DNA of 64,000 bases from an uncultured Methylotenera sp. (GTDB lineage Bacteria > Pseudomonadota > Gammaproteobacteria > Burkholderiales > Methylophilaceae). A program made the position numbers and the translations under genes. The stretch covers positions 9,529 to 73,528 of the forward strand of contig NZ_CAMLGS010000007.1 of NCBI RefSeq assembly GCF_946479685.1, in the 5' to 3' direction. Below are positions 46,477 to 56,409 of this stretch, in pieces. Each line of letters begins with the position of its first letter. Positions within the stretch are counted from its first letter, which is position 1. The notes under the pieces were generated by a model. It did no database searches and was not told where the DNA came from. It was given only the letters and a program-made list of their open reading frames with translations.

Positions 46477-49400
46477 GTGCATAAATCAAAAATAAAGCAA
46501 ATTTCGTTAGCGGTCTGCATGGCATTTATGCCTATCGTTGGCTATACCGCAGGCTTAGGGAAACTAAATGTTAATTCAGGTCTGGGTGAGCCATTAAAAG
46601 CAGAGGTTGAGCTTCTATCTGTTACGCCAGAAGAGCTTTCTTCCTTAACCGCAGCAATTGCTTCCGAAGAGGCTTATAACGTGCAGGGGATTACACGTTT
46701 AGGCATCCATAGCAATATCCGGGTTGATGTCGCTAAAAGTGATACTGGCGCACCAATTCTGAAAATACGCTCTAGCGCACCTATCAACGATCCGTACCTA
46801 GATATGTTAATCCAAGTGGACTGGGCATCAGGCCGCTTACTTCGAGAGTACACGCTTTTACTTGATCCACCTGAATACAAACAGGCAAGCAATGCCGTTT
46901 CGGATTTTGCGCCAGTGGTTAGGCCTAGTGCTAATGCTGGTAGCGCCTCCCGTGATACAAATACCACAAAGCCTTTAGCACGTAATGTTAAAAAGTCCCA
47001 AAAGAAAAATGCCAATGCAGCGAAACCAGAGGATGCTGCTCCAGCAGATGCCGAGCAAAAAGAGGCCGGTGTTGCTGAGCTAACCACCAAACGTGGTGAT
47101 ACATTGGCTGCGATTGCGCAGAAAATGCAGGTAGAAGGCGTAAGCCTTGATCAAATGCTGGTAGGTTTGTTTGAAAATAACAAGTCTGCGTTTGCGAATG
47201 CGAACATGAACCAGCTTAAAGTTGGGCAGATCATTAAAGCGCCATCTGTAGAGAAACTCACAGCAATAGACACAAAACAGGCGAAACAAGCCTTAAAAGT
47301 ACACGCTTCTAACTGGAATGCGTACCGTAATTCACTTGCCGGTAATGTAAAAACTGCAGTAGCCGCAGAAGAAAACGAACCAAAACAATCTGCCTCCGGC
47401 AAGATTGCCTCAGCTGAAGATAAATCTGCACCAGTTAAACCAGGCGTGCAGGATGTAGTTAAGCTGTCTGCCGGTGAGAAAAATGTAGCTAATGGTCAAA
47501 AGTCAGGCACTGCTGAAGCTGATGCTAAAGTTGTGGCCTTGCAAGAGGAAGCTATTGCACGTGAAAATGCACTAAAAGAATCACAGGCTCGTGCCGCTGC
47601 ATTAGAAAAACAAATTGCAGATATGCAAAAGTTATTGGCGCTGAAAAGTCAGACCATGGCTGAGTTGCAAAAAAATGCAGAAACTACCCCTGAGCCTGCT
47701 GCGGTGAAACCTGTAGTGACTGAGCCTGTTGCAACAGAACCTGAAGCAAAAGCAGAGCCACCGAAACCGGCGCCAGCTAAGCCAGCAGTTAAAACACCTC
47801 CGCCTCCTGTCGTTAATCCTGCACCTGAGCCATCTTTCTTAGAAAGCCTCATTGATGGGCTTGATATCAAGTTGTTAGGCGGCACATCTGCGCTGGTTAT
47901 GTTAGGTGCTGGCTGGTTGTTCCTACGTAACAAACGTAGAAAAGAATTAGATAGTTTCGAGCGCGGTATTCTTACTTCAGGTGGTTTACGTGCCAATACT
48001 GTATTTGGTAACACGACTGGTAATTCAAGTACGTCTGATACATCCTTCTTAACTGATTTCGCACAAAGTGCTGATGGCAGCATGATTGATACGAATGACG
48101 TTGATCCGATCGCCGAGGCTGAAGTTTATATGGCTTATGGTCGCGATGCGCAGGCTGAAGAGATCCTGAAAGACGCGATAGTTAAAGAGCCTAAACGTTA
48201 TGAGTTACACCTGAAATTGCTGGAAATGTATGCCGGTCGTAAAGATGTTTCAGCGTTTGAAGCTGTAGCTGGTGAGTTGTATACCACTTTAGGTGCTGAC
48301 GACCCGACTTGGGCGAAAGTTGCCGAGATGGGTGCTAAGCTGGAGCCTGATAATCCACTGTATAAACTGTCCGGTGTTGCTGTGGCGGCAGCGGCAGTTT
48401 CTGCTCCATTAGTTTCGGCGTCGCTCAGTGACAGCGGTGCGGCTGAGAGTGAGTTGTTCTCAGGGCAGGATGCTGGCTTAGACTTCTCTTTGGATGATGT
48501 ATCTGACACAGCTGCATACAAAGCCGAAACGCCAGCAGTTGATGCACTTGCATTGGATACGTTTGCATCAGAAACATTAACTAACGAACTGAGCCCAAGT
48601 TCTGCTGTGATGGAAAGTTTCTCAACAGCGCAAGAGGCTGATAATAGTCTAGAGTTCGACTTAGGCATTGCGGAGCCTGAGCCAATTAAGGCAGATGAGT
48701 CTAGCACTGTGGAGGAGCTTGTTATTGCCGATAGCAGTGATGCTGCGGTGGCAGCTGATAGTCTAAATAGTGACAACCCAAATGCAGATGATAATGTATT
48801 AGAGTTTAGCATGGGCGCTGATGATAGCTCTGATTTGACTATGGTTGAGCCAGAGCTAGTAGAGTCAGTTAGCGCTGAATTAGAAGCTAAGCCGAACGAT
48901 GTGGCGGCTTCCGAAGCGCTATCATTTGAAGTACCGTCATTTGAGGTGCCATCATTCTTAGATACGGCGCCTAATATTGAGTTTGCTAGTGATGTGTTAG
49001 CAGATGCCGATTTAACGCCAGCTAGTGCGCCAAGCGTGGCAGATACTACTGGTTTTGAATTTGCTATCGAAGAGCCTGTGGCAATTGAGATTCCAGATAC
49101 ACCAATGGAAGTTTCGTTTAACACACCGCTAGATTTGGATAAGGCTGAAGATGTTGATTTCAGCAGTTTGTTGCAGCCTGAAAACGCAGCGGTAAATGGA
49201 GTTATTCAAGAGCCGGCAGCCGAAGATACCAATTTTGACTTCTCATTAGATAGTGAGTTAGAGGTGCCAGCATTAGCTAAAGAGGCGACTGATGAGCTTG
49301 CGTCTAATGATTTCGATTTTTCAGCGATTAGTTTGGATTTAGGTGAGGATGCGCTATCTGAACCTATGGAAGATTTAACGCTAACAGCACCTGCATCTGG

Positions 49401-49560
49401 CGCTTCTGAGAACCAAGATGTTGATATTAAACTGGATTTAGTAGCAGCTTATATTGATATGGATGACAAAGAAGGCGCGCGCGAACTGTTAGAAGAGGTG
49501 TTAAAAGAAGGTGGACCTCAGCAGAAATCACGTGCTGAGCAATTGCTAGCTAGTTTGTAA
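46477..49560 (+). CDS. fimV: FimV family peptidoglycan-binding hub protein
   Basis: About 1027 residues from the GTG at 46477, which has AAAGG upstream and opens a signal peptide (HKSKIKQISLAVCMAFMPIV). An in-frame TTG at 46444 would lengthen it by 11. Domains: the FimV N-terminal region (LGKLNVNSGLGEPLKAEVEL), a LysM-like segment (TTKRGDTLAAIAQKM), a coiled coil and Pro/Ala/Glu-rich linker, one membrane helix (TSALVMLGAGWLFL), a long acidic region with short SFEVP repeats, and a FimV C-terminal TPR-like domain (DIKLDLVAAYIDMDDKEGAR). FimV organises polar type IV pili and signalling. Confidence 0.94.
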   Translation: MHKSKIKQISLAVCMAFMPIVGYTAGLGKLNVNSGLGEPLKAEVELLSVTPEELSSLTAAIASEEAYNVQGITRLGIHSNIRVDVAKSDTGAPILKIRSSAPINDPYLDMLIQVDWASGRLLREYTLLLDPPEYKQASNAVSDFAPVVRPSANAGSASRDTNTTKPLARNVKKSQKKNANAAKPEDAAPADAEQKEAGVAELTTKRGDTLAAIAQKMQVEGVSLDQMLVGLFENNKSAFANANMNQLKVGQIIKAPSVEKLTAIDTKQAKQALKVHASNWNAYRNSLAGNVKTAVAAEENEPKQSASGKIASAEDKSAPVKPGVQDVVKLSAGEKNVANGQKSGTAEADAKVVALQEEAIARENALKESQARAAALEKQIADMQKLLALKSQTMAELQKNAETTPEPAAVKPVVTEPVATEPEAKAEPPKPAPAKPAVKTPPPPVVNPAPEPSFLESLIDGLDIKLLGGTSALVMLGAGWLFLRNKRRKELDSFERGILTSGGLRANTVFGNTTGNSSTSDTSFLTDFAQSADGSMIDTNDVDPIAEAEVYMAYGRDAQAEEILKDAIVKEPKRYELHLKLLEMYAGRKDVSAFEAVAGELYTTLGADDPTWAKVAEMGAKLEPDNPLYKLSGVAVAAAAVSAPLVSASLSDSGAAESELFSGQDAGLDFSLDDVSDTAAYKAETPAVDALALDTFASETLTNELSPSSAVMESFSTAQEADNSLEFDLGIAEPEPIKADESSTVEELVIADSSDAAVAADSLNSDNPNADDNVLEFSMGADDSSDLTMVEPELVESVSAELEAKPNDVAASEALSFEVPSFEVPSFLDTAPNIEFASDVLADADLTPASAPSVADTTGFEFAIEEPVAIEIPDTPMEVSFNTPLDLDKAEDVDFSSLLQPENAAVNGVIQEPAAEDTNFDFSLDSELEVPALAKEATDELASNDFDFSAISLDLGEDALSEPMEDLTLTAPASGASENQDVDIKLDLVAAYIDMDDKEGARELLEEVLKEGGPQQKSRAEQLLASL

Positions 49561-49570
49561 TTGTTACTTG

Positions 49571-49606
49571 AACAAAAGGGCCGAGCATATGCTCGGCCTT
49601 TTTGTT
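49571..49606 (+). terminator. Rho-independent terminator of fimV
   Basis: A perfect 20-base palindrome (GGCCGAGCAT/ATGCTCGGCC, 49579-49598) is flanked by AACAAAA and TTTTTGTT, so it could terminate in either direction. Confidence 0.92.
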
Positions 49607-49723
49607 CATTGAAACCTGAGTGGTGATTGTTGATTAAATTGCAGTAACAGTTTATTGATCTGATGCTTATTTAGCGTATACGCACAGCTACTAACTTTAA
49701 ATCCTGACTCACATATATTGAAT

Positions 49724-50353
49724 ATGCATCCTTTTGTTAAGGTATTATTGTTTTTTTTACTGCTGTTGTTGGCTGGTATTGTGGATGCGCAGCGCTTGAT
49801 CGCCTTGTTGCTGGTGCTAAGTGTGTTGGCGCTTAAACTGCAGTGCAAAAGTTTTGTGGCAAGCTTGCAGCGTATGCGCTGGTTTTTTCTCTCAATTTTT
49901 CTGATTTATGCTTTTGGCACACCGGGCGAGTTGCTTCCTCAATTTCCACTTAGCGTGGCGCCAAGTTTTGAGGGCTTGCAGCTGGGTTTGTTGCAAATCT
50001 CACGTTTAGTGATTGCGTTAGCAGCGCTTACTATGCTGCTGACGACTTCGTCTAAATCAGAGTTGATGTTGGCCTTACATATGCTTTTAAAACCTCTGAG
50101 CTATTTGGGTTGCGATGTGGAGCGCTTTTCAGTGCGCTTATTGCTTACCCTGAATTATGTGGATGAGTTTGCAAGCAAGACTAAGAACGGCTTTCGCTTG
50201 CGCCATATTAGCGATATGCATCGCGAGTTAGAGGTGATGCCTACTGTGGGTGTTGTCAATTTTGAGCAAAAACCTTTTAATTTGACAGATAAAGTTGTTA
50301 TGGTGCTGATGTTATTAATTTTGATGGTAATGATTGCAATGAGGTTTGTGTGA
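49724..50353 (+). CDS. EcfT/CbiQ-like membrane protein, orphan
   Basis: About 209 residues with several hydrophobic helices at the N-terminus (VLLFFLLLLLAGIVDAQRLI), in the middle and at the C-terminus. The pattern LLKPLSYLGCDVERFSVRLL / LTLNYVDEFASKT resembles the T component of energy-coupling-factor transporters. However, the coupling-loop ARG-type motifs are not evident, and no ABC ATPase or S component is adjacent. It overlaps the truA start by 4 bases. Function is unclear. ATG 49724 is chosen over TTG 49718. Confidence 0.7.
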   Translation: MHPFVKVLLFFLLLLLAGIVDAQRLIALLLVLSVLALKLQCKSFVASLQRMRWFFLSIFLIYAFGTPGELLPQFPLSVAPSFEGLQLGLLQISRLVIALAALTMLLTTSSKSELMLALHMLLKPLSYLGCDVERFSVRLLLTLNYVDEFASKTKNGFRLRHISDMHRELEVMPTVGVVNFEQKPFNLTDKVVMVLMLLILMVMIAMRFV

Positions 50354-51135
50354 AAATCTCCCTTGGAGTGTCTTATGATGGCTCACTGTTTTGTGGTTGG
50401 CAAAGCCAGCCGTCTGCCTGTGGCGTGCAGGATGCGCTGGAGTCTGCGCTGCAAAGTGTTGCGCAGCATGAGGTGAGGGTGCATGCTGCCGGTAGAACTG
50501 ATACCGGTGTGCATGGTTTGGGACAAGTGGTACATTTTGAAACTGATGCTAAGCGCCCATTATCTGCCTGGGTACGTGGCGTGAATGCGCATTTGCCGGC
50601 AACGGTACGTGTAGAGTGGGCGCATGCGGTGGATGATGATTTCCATGCTAGATTTTCTGCATTTAGCAGAAGCTATCAGTATTTGCTGTATAACGCGCCA
50701 GTAGCTTCTGCGCTAATGGCGAATAAAGCTGGCTGGTTTCATTTACCTTTAGATTATGCGGCGATGGCTGAGGCGGCCACTTATTTGGTGGGTGAGCATG
50801 ATTTTACTGCTTTCCGTGCTGCGGAGTGTCAGGCTAAAACAGCGATTAGAAATTTGTCTCAAGCCGAGGTGGTGCAATCTGGGCGTTTTTTTGTGTTTAA
50901 CTTTTCGGCTAATGCTTTCTTGCAGCATCAGGTGCGCAATATGGTGGGTGCGTTAATTTATATAGGCAAAGGCAAGTATCCGCCAGCCTATATGCAACAG
51001 CTGCTGCAAAATAAAGACCGCACCTTGTCCCCACCCACATTTTCACCTAATGGCCTGTATTTAACCGATGTTGGATATGATGCAAAATGGGGATTGCCTA
51101 AAAATATACAGCCTGGTTTGAAATTGTTGGTTTAG
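50350..51135 (+). CDS. truA: tRNA pseudouridine(38-40) synthase TruA
   Basis: TruA makes pseudouridine at positions 38-40 of tRNA anticodon arms. The 261-residue protein has MKISLGVSYDGSLFCGWQSQ, the catalytic Asp in HAAGRTDTGVHGLGQVVHFE, the FSRSYQYLLYNAP strand and a C-terminal FLQHQVRNMVGALIYIGKGK. It starts at GTG 50350 inside the last codons of the preceding membrane-protein gene. Confidence 0.97.
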   Translation: MKISLGVSYDGSLFCGWQSQPSACGVQDALESALQSVAQHEVRVHAAGRTDTGVHGLGQVVHFETDAKRPLSAWVRGVNAHLPATVRVEWAHAVDDDFHARFSAFSRSYQYLLYNAPVASALMANKAGWFHLPLDYAAMAEAATYLVGEHDFTAFRAAECQAKTAIRNLSQAEVVQSGRFFVFNFSANAFLQHQVRNMVGALIYIGKGKYPPAYMQQLLQNKDRTLSPPTFSPNGLYLTDVGYDAKWGLPKNIQPGLKLLV

Positions 51136-51160
51136 CGTTACAATGCTGTACGTTTATTTT

Positions 51161-51192
51161 ATGCTGACTAAAGCCTAGCGGCTTTAAAGCAT
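51161..51192 (+). other. Hairpin in the trpF leader
   Basis: ATGCT (51161-51165) pairs with AGCAT (51188-51192), and AAAGCC (51170-51175) with GGCTTT (51180-51185), loop TAGC. It lies between truA and the trpF start (31 bases before it). There is no T-run. It could be a weak terminator or leader structure. Confidence 0.4.
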
Positions 51193-51223
51193 ACAAGTTT
51201 GGCGCGAATTTAAGGATACGGTT

Positions 51224-51838
51224 TTGAGAGTTAGAGTAAAAATCTGTGGTATTACCAGAGTGGAGGATGCACTCACTGCGGTAGCGCAGGGGGCTGATGC
51301 CATCGGCTTGGTTTTTTACGCACCTAGCCCTCGTGCGGTTTCTATCGAGCAAGCAGCGGCGATTGTGCAGCAAATCCCTGCTTTTGTAAGCGTGGTGGGT
51401 TTGTTTGTGAATGCAGAAGAGATCTATGTGAAAGAAGTCACTTCACGTGTGGCTTTGGATTTGCTGCAGTTTCACGGTGATGAAACGCCTGAGCAGTGCG
51501 CGAGCTTTGGCTTACCATTTATCAAGGCTGTTCGCGTTAAGTCAGACACAAATTTGGTACAATGTGCGAAAGATTATTCTGCATCAAGAGCGTTACTGTT
51601 AGATACCTATACCGAAGGCGTTGCTGGTGGTACCGGCCATGTGTTTGATTGGGGTTTAATCCCGCCTGATTTAGCTAAGCCTGTAGTGTTAGCTGGCGGC
51701 TTAACCGCTGCTAATGTGGCTGCTGCGATTCAGCAAGTTAAGCCTTATGCGGTAGATGTGAGCGGTGGTGTAGAAGCAGAAAAAGGAATTAAAGATGCAG
51801 CAAAAATTGCTGCATTTATGCAGCAAGTCTATTTGTAA
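51224..51838 (+). CDS. trpF: Phosphoribosylanthranilate isomerase TrpF
   Basis: TrpF isomerises phosphoribosylanthranilate in tryptophan synthesis. The 204-residue barrel has [20 protein letters not shown] with its catalytic Cys, [28 protein letters not shown], the catalytic Asp in [20 protein letters not shown], and [16 protein letters not shown] / [18 protein letters not shown]. The only plausible start is TTG 51224, preceded by AAGGATACGG. Confidence 0.96.
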   Translation: MRVRVKICGITRVEDALTAVAQGADAIGLVFYAPSPRAVSIEQAAAIVQQIPAFVSVVGLFVNAEEIYVKEVTSRVALDLLQFHGDETPEQCASFGLPFIKAVRVKSDTNLVQCAKDYSASRALLLDTYTEGVAGGTGHVFDWGLIPPDLAKPVVLAGGLTAANVAAAIQQVKPYAVDVSGGVEAEKGIKDAAKIAAFMQQVYL

Positions 51839-51872
51839 TTAAAACCTATTAGATAGTTAAACCTGTTTGTAA

Positions 51873-51923
51873 TTTGACTCTATTTGCAGTTTGAATCTAT
51901 TTTTAGATTTGAATAGAGTACAG
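51873..51923 (+). repeat. Degenerate 17-18 base direct repeats before trpB
   Basis: TTTGACTCTATTTGCAG (51873), TTTGAATCTATTTTTAG (51890) and TTTGAATAGAGTACAG (51908) run in series just upstream of the trpB ribosome-binding site. Confidence 0.6.
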
Positions 51924-51945
51924 TGAGTTTAAGTGGAGATTGAAT

Positions 51946-53148
51946 ATGCAGCTTTATGATATGCCAGATGCACGTGGGCATTTTGGTCAGTTCGGTGGTA
52001 CTTTTGTCGCAGAAACTTTGGTGGAAGCGCTTGAAGAGCTGCGTGTAATGTATGAAAAATATCGTCATGACCCTGAGTTTTTGGCTGAGTATGCATATGA
52101 TTTAAAACATTTTGTGGGTCGTCCAAGCCCGATTTATCATGCAAAGCGCTTATCTGACCAAATTGGCGGTGCGCAGATTTACTTAAAGCGTGAAGACCTG
52201 AATCATACTGGCGCACACAAAGTGAATAACACGATTGGCCAAGCGCTGTTAGCTAAGCGCATGGGCAAGCCTAGAGTAATTGCGGAAACAGGCGCAGGTC
52301 AGCATGGCGTGGCGACTGCAACGATTGCCGCGCGCTTGGGCTTGGAGTGTGTGGTCTACATGGGTAGCGAAGACGTGAAGCGTCAGGCACCCAATGTATA
52401 TAGAATGAAACTATTAGGCGCTACTGTAGTGCCGGTAGAGAGTGGCTCTAAAACGCTGAAAGATGCGTTAAATGAAGCGATGCGTGATTGGGTAACCAAC
52501 ATCCATAATACTTTCTACATTATCGGTACTGTGGCTGGCCCACACCCGTACCCAATGATGGTGCGTGATTTTCAGGCAGTGATTGGCACTGAAGCAAAAG
52601 AACAGATGATGGAAATGGTAGGGCGCCAGCCTGATGCCATAGTTGCCTGTGTTGGCGGCGGCTCCAATGCGATGGGTATATTCTACCCATACATCGATGT
52701 GCCTAACGTGCGCTTGATCGGTGTAGAGGCTGCAGGTCACGGTATTGAGACCGGCATGCACGCGGCACCACTGACTGCTAACAGCCCGGTAGGTGTGTTG
52801 CATGGTAACCGTACTTACTTGATGCAAGATGCGGATGGCCAGATTATTGAAACGCACTCTATTTCAGCTGGTTTGGATTACCCAGGCGTTGGCCCTGAGC
52901 ATGCTTGGTTAAAAGATATTAAGCGCGCAGAGTATGTAGCGATTACCGATGACGAAGCGATGGCTGCGTTCCATAATTTATGCCGCACTGAAGGTATTAT
53001 TCCTGCATTGGAATCTAGCCATGCATTAGCGTATGGACAAAAGCTGGCTAAAACCATGAGTAAAGATCAGATTGTCTTGGTTAACTTGTCTGGCCGTGGT
53101 GATAAGGATATTAATACCGTCGCTAAGCTGGCGAATATCACTTTATAA
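51946..53148 (+). CDS. trpB: Tryptophan synthase beta subunit TrpB
   Basis: TrpB condenses indole with serine using PLP. About 400 residues: the start region [20 protein letters not shown], the PLP lysine in [40 protein letters not shown] and the phosphate-binding [22 protein letters not shown] 51946 is chosen because GGAGA lies six bases before it; the TTG at 51940 is too close. Confidence 0.98.
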   Translation: MQLYDMPDARGHFGQFGGTFVAETLVEALEELRVMYEKYRHDPEFLAEYAYDLKHFVGRPSPIYHAKRLSDQIGGAQIYLKREDLNHTGAHKVNNTIGQALLAKRMGKPRVIAETGAGQHGVATATIAARLGLECVVYMGSEDVKRQAPNVYRMKLLGATVVPVESGSKTLKDALNEAMRDWVTNIHNTFYIIGTVAGPHPYPMMVRDFQAVIGTEAKEQMMEMVGRQPDAIVACVGGGSNAMGIFYPYIDVPNVRLIGVEAAGHGIETGMHAAPLTANSPVGVLHGNRTYLMQDADGQIIETHSISAGLDYPGVGPEHAWLKDIKRAEYVAITDDEAMAAFHNLCRTEGIIPALESSHALAYGQKLAKTMSKDQIVLVNLSGRGDKDINTVAKLANITL

Positions 53149-53161
53149 ATATAACGTTAAG

Positions 53162-53232
53162 ACTTAGGACGCGGTGAGTGTTTGATAGGCTGTAGTACAG
53201 CTTAGCTTGTGCAGTTGCACCACTCACTAAGT
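53162..53232. other. Structured trpB-trpA intergenic element (three-way-junction-like)
   Basis: GTGAGTG (53174-53180) pairs with CACTCAC (53221-53227), extended by ACTTA (53162-53166) with TAAGT (53228-53232) across a bulge. Inside are two palindromic hairpins, GCTGTAGTACAGC (53189-53201) and GTGCAGTTGCAC (53209-53220). It fills most of the 127-base gap that would normally be only a few bases in a trpBA operon. Function unknown. Confidence 0.55.
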
Positions 53233-53275
53233 TCTGATTTTAAAATTAACTCACTAGTAAAACATTAAGCTCACT

Positions 53276-54076
53276 ATGTCACGAATTCAAACAACTTTTG
53301 CTACATTAAAACAGCAAGGTAAAACCGCCTTGATCCCTTACATTACGGCTGGTGATCCACATCCTAAACACACCGTTAATTTAATGCACACATTGGTTAA
53401 AAACGGTGCCGATATGATTGAGTTGGGCGTGCCTTTTTCAGACCCAATGGCTGATGGTCCGGTGATTCAGCGTGCGAGTGAGCGTGCGTTAGTGCATAAA
53501 GTGGGTTTAACTTCTGTACTGGATATGGTGAAAGAATTTCGTAAAACCGATCAGACAACCCCGATTGTATTGATGGGCTATGCAAACCCGATTGAAGCGA
53601 TGGGTGCCACAGTATTTGCTGACAGAGCCAAAGCTGCTGATGTTGATGGCGTTATTACCGTAGATTATCCGCCAGAAGAGTGTGGTGATTTTGTGCAAGA
53701 GTTACGTGCGCGTGATATTGATCCTGTATTTTTATTATCGCCAACAACCGAGCCTAAGCGTGTAGAGCTTATCGTCAATCAGGCGAGTGGTTTTGTTTAT
53801 TACGTGTCGCTTAAAGGTGTTACCGGCGCGGCAAACCTGGACATTCAAGAGGTTTCTGCACGCGTGGCTGCTATTCGCCAGCAAACTACACTACCTGTAG
53901 GAGTGGGTTTTGGTATTCGTGATGCGGCTACGGCTAAAGCTACTGCTGCAATCGCTGATGCGGTGGTAGTGGGTAGTCGTATGGTGCTGGAGATTGAAGC
54001 TTCTAACGATGATAATTTGTTAGGCAATGTTGCTGCATTGATGCAAGAGTTAAAAACCGCAGTTGATGCTGCGTAA
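53276..54076 (+). CDS. trpA: Tryptophan synthase alpha subunit TrpA
   Basis: TrpA cleaves indole-3-glycerol phosphate to indole, which is channelled to TrpB. The 266-residue barrel starts [20 protein letters not shown] and has the catalytic Glu/Asp pair in [20 protein letters not shown] and [13 protein letters not shown], plus [16 protein letters not shown] and [15 protein letters not shown]. accD follows after 19 bases. Confidence 0.98.
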   Translation: MSRIQTTFATLKQQGKTALIPYITAGDPHPKHTVNLMHTLVKNGADMIELGVPFSDPMADGPVIQRASERALVHKVGLTSVLDMVKEFRKTDQTTPIVLMGYANPIEAMGATVFADRAKAADVDGVITVDYPPEECGDFVQELRARDIDPVFLLSPTTEPKRVELIVNQASGFVYYVSLKGVTGAANLDIQEVSARVAAIRQQTTLPVGVGFGIRDAATAKATAAIADAVVVGSRMVLEIEASNDDNLLGNVAALMQELKTAVDAA

Positions 54077-54095
54077 TTGTTAAAAGGAATATGCA

Positions 54096-54959
54096 ATGGG
54101 TTGGTTAAATAAATTACCGCAAAAAATTCAACGTGTAGTGGGTGCTGACAAGAAAACAGTACCAGAAGGACTTTGGAGCAAGTGTTCATCTTGCCAGTCT
54201 GTACTCTACCGTAAAGATTTGGAAGACAATGCCGAAGTTTGCCCTAAATGTGGCTATCACAACCGTATTGGTGCGCGCGCACGTTTAGCGCAATTATTAG
54301 ATGCTGAAGGTCAGTTTGAAATTGGTGCCAATGTGCAACCAATTGACCCACTAAAATTCAAAGATAGTAAGAGTTACGCTGACCGTATCAAAGAGTCACA
54401 AAAGTCAGTAAATGAAAAAGATGCATTAATTGTTATGCAAGGCAGCATTAAGTCTGTGCCTGCGGTAGTTGCGGTATTTGAGTTCAAGTACATGGGCGGC
54501 TCTATGGGCTCTGTGGTTGGTGAGCGTTTTGCACGCGGTGTACAAACTGCGATCGATAACAAAATGGCCTTTATTTGTATCTCAGCCAGTGGCGGCGCAC
54601 GTATGCAAGAAGGTTTGCTATCGCTAATGCAAATGGCTAAAACCAGCGCTGCATTAACGCAATTAAGTAAAGCCGGTTTACCGTATATCTCAGTATTGAC
54701 CGATCCGACCATGGGCGGCGTTTCTGCCAGCTTTGCGATGCTTGGTGATGTTATCGTGGCTGAGCCGCAAGCGTTGATTGGCTTTGCCGGCCCACGCGTG
54801 ATTGAGCAAACTGTGCGTGAAACCTTGCCAGACGGCTTCCAGCGTGCAGAGTTCTTGCTGGAGCATGGTGCGATTGATTTGATTATTGACCGCCGTGAAA
54901 TGCGTAATCGATTAGCTGCACTGTTAGCTAATTTGATGCGTTTGCCAGCAGTAGCTTAG
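54096..54959 (+). CDS. accD: Acetyl-CoA carboxylase carboxyltransferase beta subunit AccD
   Basis: AccD with AccA transfers carboxyl from biotin to acetyl-CoA in fatty-acid synthesis. The 287-residue protein has an N-terminal zinc finger ([17 protein letters not shown] and CPKCGYH), then the crotonase-like core with [59 protein letters not shown] and [20 protein letters not shown]. The trpA-accD-folC order is usual in this class. Confidence 0.98.
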   Translation: MGWLNKLPQKIQRVVGADKKTVPEGLWSKCSSCQSVLYRKDLEDNAEVCPKCGYHNRIGARARLAQLLDAEGQFEIGANVQPIDPLKFKDSKSYADRIKESQKSVNEKDALIVMQGSIKSVPAVVAVFEFKYMGGSMGSVVGERFARGVQTAIDNKMAFICISASGGARMQEGLLSLMQMAKTSAALTQLSKAGLPYISVLTDPTMGGVSASFAMLGDVIVAEPQALIGFAGPRVIEQTVRETLPDGFQRAEFLLEHGAIDLIIDRREMRNRLAALLANLMRLPAVA

Positions 54960-55032
54960 TATTGTTTTGCTATATTTTTAATGTAGAGATGACTTTTTTG
55001 GGGCTGACTTTAAATGCATAGAGGCTTGTTGC

Positions 55033-56409
55033 ATGTCTAATGGCTTTTTACAGGCGGCGCCACCCAAAGATTTATCAGCTTGGTTAACATACATTGAGCA
55101 ATTACACCCGAGTGCCATCGAAATGGGCTTGGGTCGTATTAAAACGGTTGCTGATAGATTGGCGCTCAAGCCAACTTTTAAAATCATTACCGTAGCCGGT
55201 ACGAATGGTAAGGGCTCGACCTGCACCATGCTGTCTCAAATATATCAGCAAGCGGGTTATCGTGTAGGTTGCTACACATCGCCGCATATCTTGCGTTATA
55301 ACGAACGTGTTCAGGTCAATGGCCAAGAGGTTAGTGATGCTTCTCTATGCGCCGCATTTGCTGCGGTGGAAACGGCAAGGCAGGGCCTAGCTAATCAAGA
55401 CATTGCAATCTCGCTTACTTATTTTGAAATAGGCACGCTGGCTGCTGTATGGCATTTTGTGCAAACCGGTGTAGACGTTGCGGTATTGGAAATCGGGCTA
55501 GGTGGCCGGCTGGACGCAGTGAATGCCTTTGAGCCAGATTGCACTATCGTCACTAACGTAGATTTAGACCATCAAGATTTGTTAGGTGATACACGTGAAT
55601 TAATAGGCTACGAAAAAGCCGGTGTGTATCGCCCATCTATCCCCGCCATCTGTGGAGATATGAATCCACCTAGTACCTTAATTGCCTACGCGAAAGAAGT
55701 GAAGGCAGATTTAAAACTGGTGCAGCATGAGTTCGGTTATGAGTTGGCTGACAGTGGCTGGTATTATCTAAGCAACCAGCAGCGTATGTATCATTTGCCT
55801 ATCCCGGCATTAAAAGGTCAATATCAACTCACCAATGCAGCATGTGCGGTCACTGCCGTTACCGCCCTGCAATCCGCATTGCCTGTTGCAGAGGAATCTA
55901 TTGCAAAAGCTATGCAAGAGATTAAGCTGATGGGCAGGTTTTATACGGATGTGCGCTTTCCATGGCTGATTTTAGATGTTGCGCACAACCCACATGCGGC
56001 AGTGGCTTTAGCCGAGAATCTTAAAACGCTTAAGTCTGCAACCAGTAACCAGAACGGCGAGTCCGTGCACGTTCTTTCTGTATTCTCAATGCTGGCGGAT
56101 AAAGATATCAAGGGTGTAGTCGAGATATTGAAGGGGGAGATTGATACTTGGTATGTAGCGCCGATTGAGCATGTTCGAGGCACCAGTGTTGCTGCCTTGG
56201 TTACAGCAATCCGTGAGGCAATCCCATCTGCATCAATCAAAACTTTTGCAAGTTTAGCGGATGCATATGCGCAGGCTTATCTGGATAGAGAAAGCTGTAT
56301 AGAACAGCGCGAAAATGATAAAATCGTCGCGTTCGGTTCGTTTTTCACAGTTTCTAGTGTGATGCAATATTTAAATGAACATGTAAACACCCCCTTAAGG
56401 AAGCAGTGA
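55033..56409 (+). CDS. folC: Dihydrofolate/folylpolyglutamate synthase FolC
   Basis: FolC adds glutamate to dihydropteroate and folates. The 458-residue ligase has the P-loop ITVAGTNGKGSTCTMLSQIY, YTSPHILRYNERVQVNG, EIGLGGRLDAVNAFEPDCTI, NVDLDHQDLLGDTRELI and the C-terminal WLILDVAHNPHAAVALAENL. Its stop overlaps the next start (TGATG), so it is probably coupled with the SPOR-domain gene. Confidence 0.96.
   Translation: MSNGFLQAAPPKDLSAWLTYIEQLHPSAIEMGLGRIKTVADRLALKPTFKIITVAGTNGKGSTCTMLSQIYQQAGYRVGCYTSPHILRYNERVQVNGQEVSDASLCAAFAAVETARQGLANQDIAISLTYFEIGTLAAVWHFVQTGVDVAVLEIGLGGRLDAVNAFEPDCTIVTNVDLDHQDLLGDTRELIGYEKAGVYRPSIPAICGDMNPPSTLIAYAKEVKADLKLVQHEFGYELADSGWYYLSNQQRMYHLPIPALKGQYQLTNAACAVTAVTALQSALPVAEESIAKAMQEIKLMGRFYTDVRFPWLILDVAHNPHAAVALAENLKTLKSATSNQNGESVHVLSVFSMLADKDIKGVVEILKGEIDTWYVAPIEHVRGTSVAALVTAIREAIPSASIKTFASLADAYAQAYLDRESCIEQRENDKIVAFGSFFTVSSVMQYLNEHVNTPLRKQ

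Noticed and set aside
48198..49124. 308-codon minus-strand open frame inside fimV
   Set aside because: It is antisense to a highly biased acidic region of fimV. The predicted Ser/Ala/Thr-rich protein reflects codon bias and has no domain or start signal.
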